From JBEKDJ01 sp050014415 (lineage in GTDB: Bacteria > Desulfobacterota > BSN033 > UBA1163): DNA of 8,921 nucleotides. The translations under genes were made by a program, and so were the position numbers. How positions within the stretch are numbered: the stretch's first letter is position 1; each line of letters starts with the position of its first letter. The DNA lies in the NCBI GenBank assembly GCA_050014415.1, contig JBEKDJ010000198.1:1-8921 (forward strand), written 5' to 3'. The notes under the pieces were generated by a model. It made no database searches and was not told the DNA's origin. It saw nothing but the letters and a program-made list of their open reading frames with translations. Below, piece after piece: positions 6,379-8,921 of this stretch.

Positions 6379-6463
6379 CCCACCCCCTCCGATAGGGGAA
6401 GGATAACCCTGAACCACGTAAGGTTCAGGCCAGCCATGCACCCTACATGGTGTATGGGGTGGG
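6379..6463 (+). promoter_or_regulatory. Structured leader RNA candidate with a four-way junction
   Basis: Four stems nest without conflict. The closing stem is P1 6379-6383 with 6459-6463. Inside it are P2 6384-6388 with 6394-6398 (loop CCGAT), P3 6408-6415 with 6422-6429 (perfect 8 bp, loop ACGTAA) and P4 6434-6442 with 6449-6457 (9 bp with one G-U, loop CTACAT). P1 abuts P2 directly and P4 almost directly, allowing coaxial stacking. The element lies between the candidate promoter and the strong DoxX ribosome site, in the place of a riboswitch or attenuator. It is not a tRNA: no T-loop, D-loop or CCA end fits. I recognise no known riboswitch class. Confidence 0.45.
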
Positions 6464-6509
6464 GGGTGGAGAGTACGAATTGCAAAAAGAAGAGAAAGGA
6501 GGTGATCCC

Positions 6510-6917
6510 ATGGACAAATGGAAAGCTTTAGCCACTTTGGTCGGAAGAATTCTTCTCGCTTTGATCTTTCTTCAATCGGGGATTGGAAAGATAGGCAACT
6601 TTGCAGGGACGGCCCAGTACATGACCAGTCAAGGCATGTCAAACACCAGTTTCTTTCTTGTCGGGGCCATTTTCTTCGAATTGGCCGGCAGCATAACGAT
6701 CATGTTAGGATGCTTTACCCGGTTTGGAGCTCTGCTGCTTCTCATCTTTTTGATACCGACGACGCTCGTTTTTCACGCAGATTCTGCTGATCCGATGCAG
6801 AAGATTCAATTTATGAAAAATGTGAGCATGTTTGGAGGACTTCTTGTCCTTTTCTCAACAGGGGCAGGCCGATACAGCTTGGACTACCTTTTGAGAAAAA
6901 GGGATAGGGGAGAATGA
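6510..6917 (+). CDS. DoxX family membrane protein
   Basis: The 135-residue protein has four hydrophobic segments (about residues 8-25, 44-66, 70-88, 104-120). The DoxX-family N-terminal pattern GRILLALIFLQSGIGKIGNF is followed by a second part with ELAGSITIMLGCFTRFGALLL. DoxX-type proteins are small inner-membrane proteins; some are quinone-linked (thiosulfate:quinone oxidoreductase small subunit), many are uncharacterised. The ATG at 6510 is fixed by AAAGGAGGTG seven bases or so upstream; the longer frame from 6447 would lie in the structured leader. The stop overlaps the next start (ATGA), so it is coupled to the prenyltransferase gene. That link hints at a quinone-related role, but this is inference. 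Confidence 0.88.
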   Translation: MDKWKALATLVGRILLALIFLQSGIGKIGNFAGTAQYMTSQGMSNTSFFLVGAIFFELAGSITIMLGCFTRFGALLLLIFLIPTTLVFHADSADPMQKIQFMKNVSMFGGLLVLFSTGAGRYSLDYLLRKRDRGE

Positions 6918-7963
6918 ATTTCGAGCGCCGTGCGGTCTGGTGGAAAGCGTTCCGTTTTCATTATACCTCAGCCAGTTTCATGCCGGGGATACTGGGCGGG
7001 ATGATTGCATGGACCACAGAAGGCCGATTTTACCCCGAATACTTCCTTCTTGTCATGCTGGGCTTGATACTCAATCATATGGCCCTCAACATGACGGATG
7101 ACTATTATGACTTTCGCCATCTGATCGATGTCTTTGCTCCGGAGGAAAAGAATCCTTATGCAGGGGGAAGCGGAACTCTTTCCACGGGTCTGATTCAGCC
7201 TCGGGAGATGCGTCTGGTCTTCGTTGCTCTTTATGTCATTGCCATTGGCATTGGTGTCTTTCTGGGAATGATGAGAGGTGCCTTTATTCTTCTTTTCTTA
7301 GCCTTTGGGTTTTTCTGCGCCTTTTTTTATACTGCCCCTCCCATTCGATTTGGTTATCGGGGCCTCGGTGAAATTGCCCAGCTTCTCTGTTTTGGACCGG
7401 GGGTTGGTCTGGGGGCCTACTATGTCCAGGCTCAGAGGATATCTTGGGAGGCCTTCTGGGGGACACTTCCTTTTGGAATGATGCTCTTTGCAATGATTAC
7501 CATCAATGAGATCCCCGACTATTCTGAAGATCGAAGGGGGGGGAAGCTGAACTTGGTGGCACGCTTGGGAAGGGAGAAAGGGGTTTTATTGTTCATTCTA
7601 AGCCTCTCTTCCGCTTATGCTGCAATCCTGGCAGGGGCGATATTGGGGAAGATCCCCATCTTGGGGTTGATCTCTTTTCTGACACTTCCCATTGCCTACA
7701 AGACCATTTCGATCTCAAGGACTTACTATCAAGAACCCGCCAAGATGGCTCCCGCCAATTTGGGAATGATCTGCACACATAATTTTACCGCCATTCTACT
7801 GATTCTCGCCTATACTATCACAGGCTTTCGATCAGACGCCCTGATCGCATCATTTCTACCCTTGGCTGTTTTAGTACTTCTTTACACTCCCATCGCTAGG
7901 TTGGTCGCAAAGGCCGTTCTCATACAAAGGAGGGTGGAGCCTCCAATGATGGTTCAAACATGA
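6914..7963 (+). CDS. UbiA/MenA-family prenyltransferase
   Basis: The 349-residue polytopic membrane protein has about eight or nine helices and both Asp-rich motifs of the UbiA superfamily. The first is N59-M-T-D-D-Y-Y-D66, the second N198-E-I-P-D202-Y-S-E-D206, each expected to bind Mg-diphosphate. GSGTLSTGLIQP (residues 85-96) resembles the conserved stretch of MenA-type enzymes (1,4-dihydroxy-2-naphthoate polyprenyltransferase). Such enzymes join a polyprenyl chain to an aromatic ring in the membrane, as in menaquinone synthesis. No other men or ubi genes are in the window, so the ring substrate is not established. The ATG overlaps the DoxX stop; the selenoprotein gene follows after 12 bases. 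The superfamily call is safe, the MenA role only likely. Confidence 0.88.
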   Translation: MNFERRAVWWKAFRFHYTSASFMPGILGGMIAWTTEGRFYPEYFLLVMLGLILNHMALNMTDDYYDFRHLIDVFAPEEKNPYAGGSGTLSTGLIQPREMRLVFVALYVIAIGIGVFLGMMRGAFILLFLAFGFFCAFFYTAPPIRFGYRGLGEIAQLLCFGPGVGLGAYYVQAQRISWEAFWGTLPFGMMLFAMITINEIPDYSEDRRGGKLNLVARLGREKGVLLFILSLSSAYAAILAGAILGKIPILGLISFLTLPIAYKTISISRTYYQEPAKMAPANLGMICTHNFTAILLILAYTITGFRSDALIASFLPLAVLVLLYTPIARLVAKAVLIQRRVEPPMMVQT

Positions 7964-7975
7964 GAGGAGGAAGGG

Positions 7976-8245
7976 ATGGCAGAAGAATTTTACCTGTTAG
8001 AATTCATTGGAGCGGAGTGACCTCACTGCCACAAAATGGCGCCTCTCGTGGAGAGGTTAGAGTACGAAGAGGGATTGAAATTGGCAAAGATCGAGGTATG
8101 GCATAACGAAGCAAATGCGACTCTGATGAGAGAGTATGACAAAGACTATTGCGGGGGTGTTCCATTCTTTTTCAATAAAAAAACAGGAAAGTGGATTTGC
8201 GGCGAATCAGACTATGACCGCCTAAAGAAATGGGCCCTCGAATAA
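7976..8245 (+). CDS. Selenocysteine-containing thioredoxin-like protein (UxxC)
   Basis: An ATG at 7976 with GAGGAGG shortly upstream opens an 89-residue frame interrupted only by TGA at 8018-8020, then running on to TAA. Reading TGA as selenocysteine gives FIGAEUPHCHKM, with U15 and C18 at the CxxC position of a thioredoxin fold. Downstream are the cis-proline loop GGVPFFF (P63) and two more cysteines, C59 and C75 (WICGES), a pattern I associate with small thioredoxin-family proteins that carry CPHC. A candidate bacterial SECIS hairpin lies at 8041-8057. TGA is a normal stop in neighbouring genes, so recoding is local. The expected role is thiol-disulfide or selenol-based redox chemistry in the cytoplasm (no signal peptide); the partner is unknown. 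It is the third gene of the DoxX-UbiA operon. Conventional calling would start at ATG 8036 and lose the active site. Confidence 0.88.
8041..8057 (+). promoter_or_regulatory. Candidate bacterial SECIS element
   Basis: CCTCTC (8042-8047) and GAGAGG (8051-8056) form a perfect 6-bp stem with the 3-base loop GTG; a G-U pair (8041 with 8057) extends it. The apical loop begins with G and lies 27 bases after the TGA, inside the 16-37 base window described for bacterial SECIS elements, where SelB binds. A second small hairpin (8028-8031 with 8037-8040) lies between the TGA and this stem. Confidence 0.65.
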
Positions 8246-8250
8246 GACAA

Positions 8251-8307
8251 TTTCAGATTTTAGATTTCAGATTTGAGATCTTAAATCCGCAATCTGCAAT
8301 CTAAAAT
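8251..8307. repeat. Palindromic intergenic repeat before the E1 alpha gene
   Basis: ATTTTAGATTTCAGATT (8257-8273) matches the reverse complement of 8291-8307 at 16 of 17 positions, around a 17-base centre. The direct repeat TTTCAGATTT also occurs at 8251 and 8265. The element fills most of the 83-bp gap between the selenoprotein stop and the E1 alpha start. It may end or stabilise the upstream transcript or be a dispersed repeat; it has no T-run typical of a terminator. Confidence 0.55.
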
Positions 8308-8328
8308 ATGTTTCTAAAAGGAGAAGTC

Positions 8329-8921
8329 ATGAGTCTTTCCGAGAATTACAATCCCTTAGAAGGGAAGATGCTTCAGATTCTCAAGCCGGACGGAACAGTA
8401 CAGCCAGGGGAAAAACCGCCCATCGATGAAAAGGAGACAGTGAGGCTCTATCAGAAGATGCTCTTCATTCGATTGGCAGACCAGAAGGGTCTGATGCTGC
8501 AAAGGCAGGGTCGCTTTGGTACCTATGCGCCCATCTGGGGGCAGGAGGCTTGCCAGACCGGGAGTGCCTATGTGCTTCAAAAGGGCGACTGGGTCTTTCC
8601 TGCCTTCAGAGAGATAGGCGCCACATTGATGATGGGGATCCCACTGAAGCAGTTTTTCCTCTACTGGATGGGGAATGAGATGGGAAGCCGGGCGCCGGAA
8701 GGACTCAATATGGTGCCTGTCTCAATCCCTGTGGGGACTCATATTCCCCATGCCGTAGGAACGGCCTGGGCCGCCAAAATCAGAGGTGACAAGATCGTCA
8801 CGATGGCCTATTTCGGGGACGGAGCAACCTCTAAGGGCGACTTTCATGAGGCGTTGAATCTTGCAGGCGTTTTCAAGACACCGACAATCTTCTTTTGCCA
8901 GAACAATCAATTCGCCATCTC
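8329..8921 (+). CDS. pdhA: Pyruvate dehydrogenase-type E1 component, alpha subunit (5' part)
   Basis: The frame is open from an ATG with AAAAGGAG eight bases upstream to the window edge, giving 197 complete residues of an expected 330-370. LYQKMLFIRLADQKGLML and the GQEACQTGSAYVLQKGDWVFPAFRE segment are typical of the alpha subunit of heterotetrameric thiamine-diphosphate-dependent dehydrogenases. GTHIPHAVGTAWA follows, then the thiamine-diphosphate/Mg motif GDG (163-165) through NN (192-193). The enzyme decarboxylates pyruvate (or a branched-chain 2-oxoacid) and passes the acyl group to E2 lipoyl domains. The beta subunit and E2 are expected just beyond the window. Substrate choice between pyruvate and branched-chain acids is not certain from this half. 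Confidence 0.9.
   Translation, partial: MSLSENYNPLEGKMLQILKPDGTVQPGEKPPIDEKETVRLYQKMLFIRLADQKGLMLQRQGRFGTYAPIWGQEACQTGSAYVLQKGDWVFPAFREIGATLMMGIPLKQFFLYWMGNEMGSRAPEGLNMVPVSIPVGTHIPHAVGTAWAAKIRGDKIVTMAYFGDGATSKGDFHEALNLAGVFKTPTIFFCQNNQFAI

Noticed and set aside
6379..6463. A tRNA or tmRNA-like cloverleaf
   Set aside because: Four stems are present but there is no T-loop sequence, no D-loop GG pattern, no 7-bp acceptor with CCA, and spacing between arms is wrong.
6456..6469. G-quadruplex in the G-rich run
   Set aside because: The Gs fall in two long runs plus a GG, which does not give four separated runs of three; they are better explained by pairing in P1 and P4 of the leader.
6447..6509. 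N-terminal extension of the DoxX protein from ATG 6447
   Set aside because: It overlaps the structured leader and the strong ribosome site that serves ATG 6510.
8036..8245. A 69-residue protein starting at ATG 8036
   Set aside because: It has no ribosome site and would drop the first thioredoxin strand and the active site; the UGA-readthrough frame from 7976 explains it better.
7976..8245. Pseudogene or alternative genetic code (TGA as Trp) as explanation of the internal TGA
   Set aside because: TGA ends several intact neighbouring genes, the rest of this frame is undamaged, and the TGA is at a redox-active Cys position with a downstream hairpin, all of which favour selenocysteine.
8251..8307. 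CRISPR array or transposon end
   Set aside because: There are only two short direct copies without regular spacers, and no transposase or terminal repeat pair in the window.

Overview
The window looks like a chromosomal segment of an uncultured, probably anaerobic Gram-negative bacterium. Desulfobacterota-like or a neighbouring phylum is my guess, not something the sequence proves. The basis is two radical-SAM enzymes, an in-frame UGA in a UxxC thioredoxin-like protein (selenocysteine), a MenA/UbiA-type prenyltransferase and a pyruvate dehydrogenase-type E1 alpha. TGA is a true stop for several other genes (LiaF-like, DoxX, UbiA, SPASM enzyme), so the standard bacterial code applies.

Left part (1-2790, + strand): a strong hairpin (64-108) precedes a tightly overlapping three-gene operon. 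It encodes a LiaF-like membrane protein with a toastrack-type domain, an ABC ATPase of the NatA type and an ABC-2 permease of the NatB type. This looks like an envelope-stress or export cassette.

Middle part (3012-5639, - strand): a SPASM-domain radical SAM enzyme follows a 35-residue, very basic small gene with a strong ribosome binding site. The small gene's end overlaps the enzyme's start region, a layout typical of peptide-modifying (RiPP) systems. Upstream lies a second radical SAM gene, an AmrS-like (AmmeMemoRadiSam system) enzyme. The convergent gap 2791-3011 holds hairpins that may terminate transcription from either side.

Right part: a short Hsp20-family gene (- strand, 5976-6275, with a clear terminator) is divergent from a + strand operon of DoxX-family membrane protein, UbiA/MenA-family prenyltransferase and selenocysteine-containing thioredoxin-like protein. 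The leader of this operon (about 6366-6509) can fold into a compact four-way junction just downstream of an extended -10 promoter. After a palindromic intergenic repeat (8251-8307) comes the 5' part of a pyruvate/2-oxoacid dehydrogenase E1 alpha gene, cut by the window edge.

The main points for a second look are the UxxC selenoprotein, which conventional gene calling would truncate past its active site; the unrecognised small peptide with its SPASM enzyme; and the structured leader of the DoxX operon.
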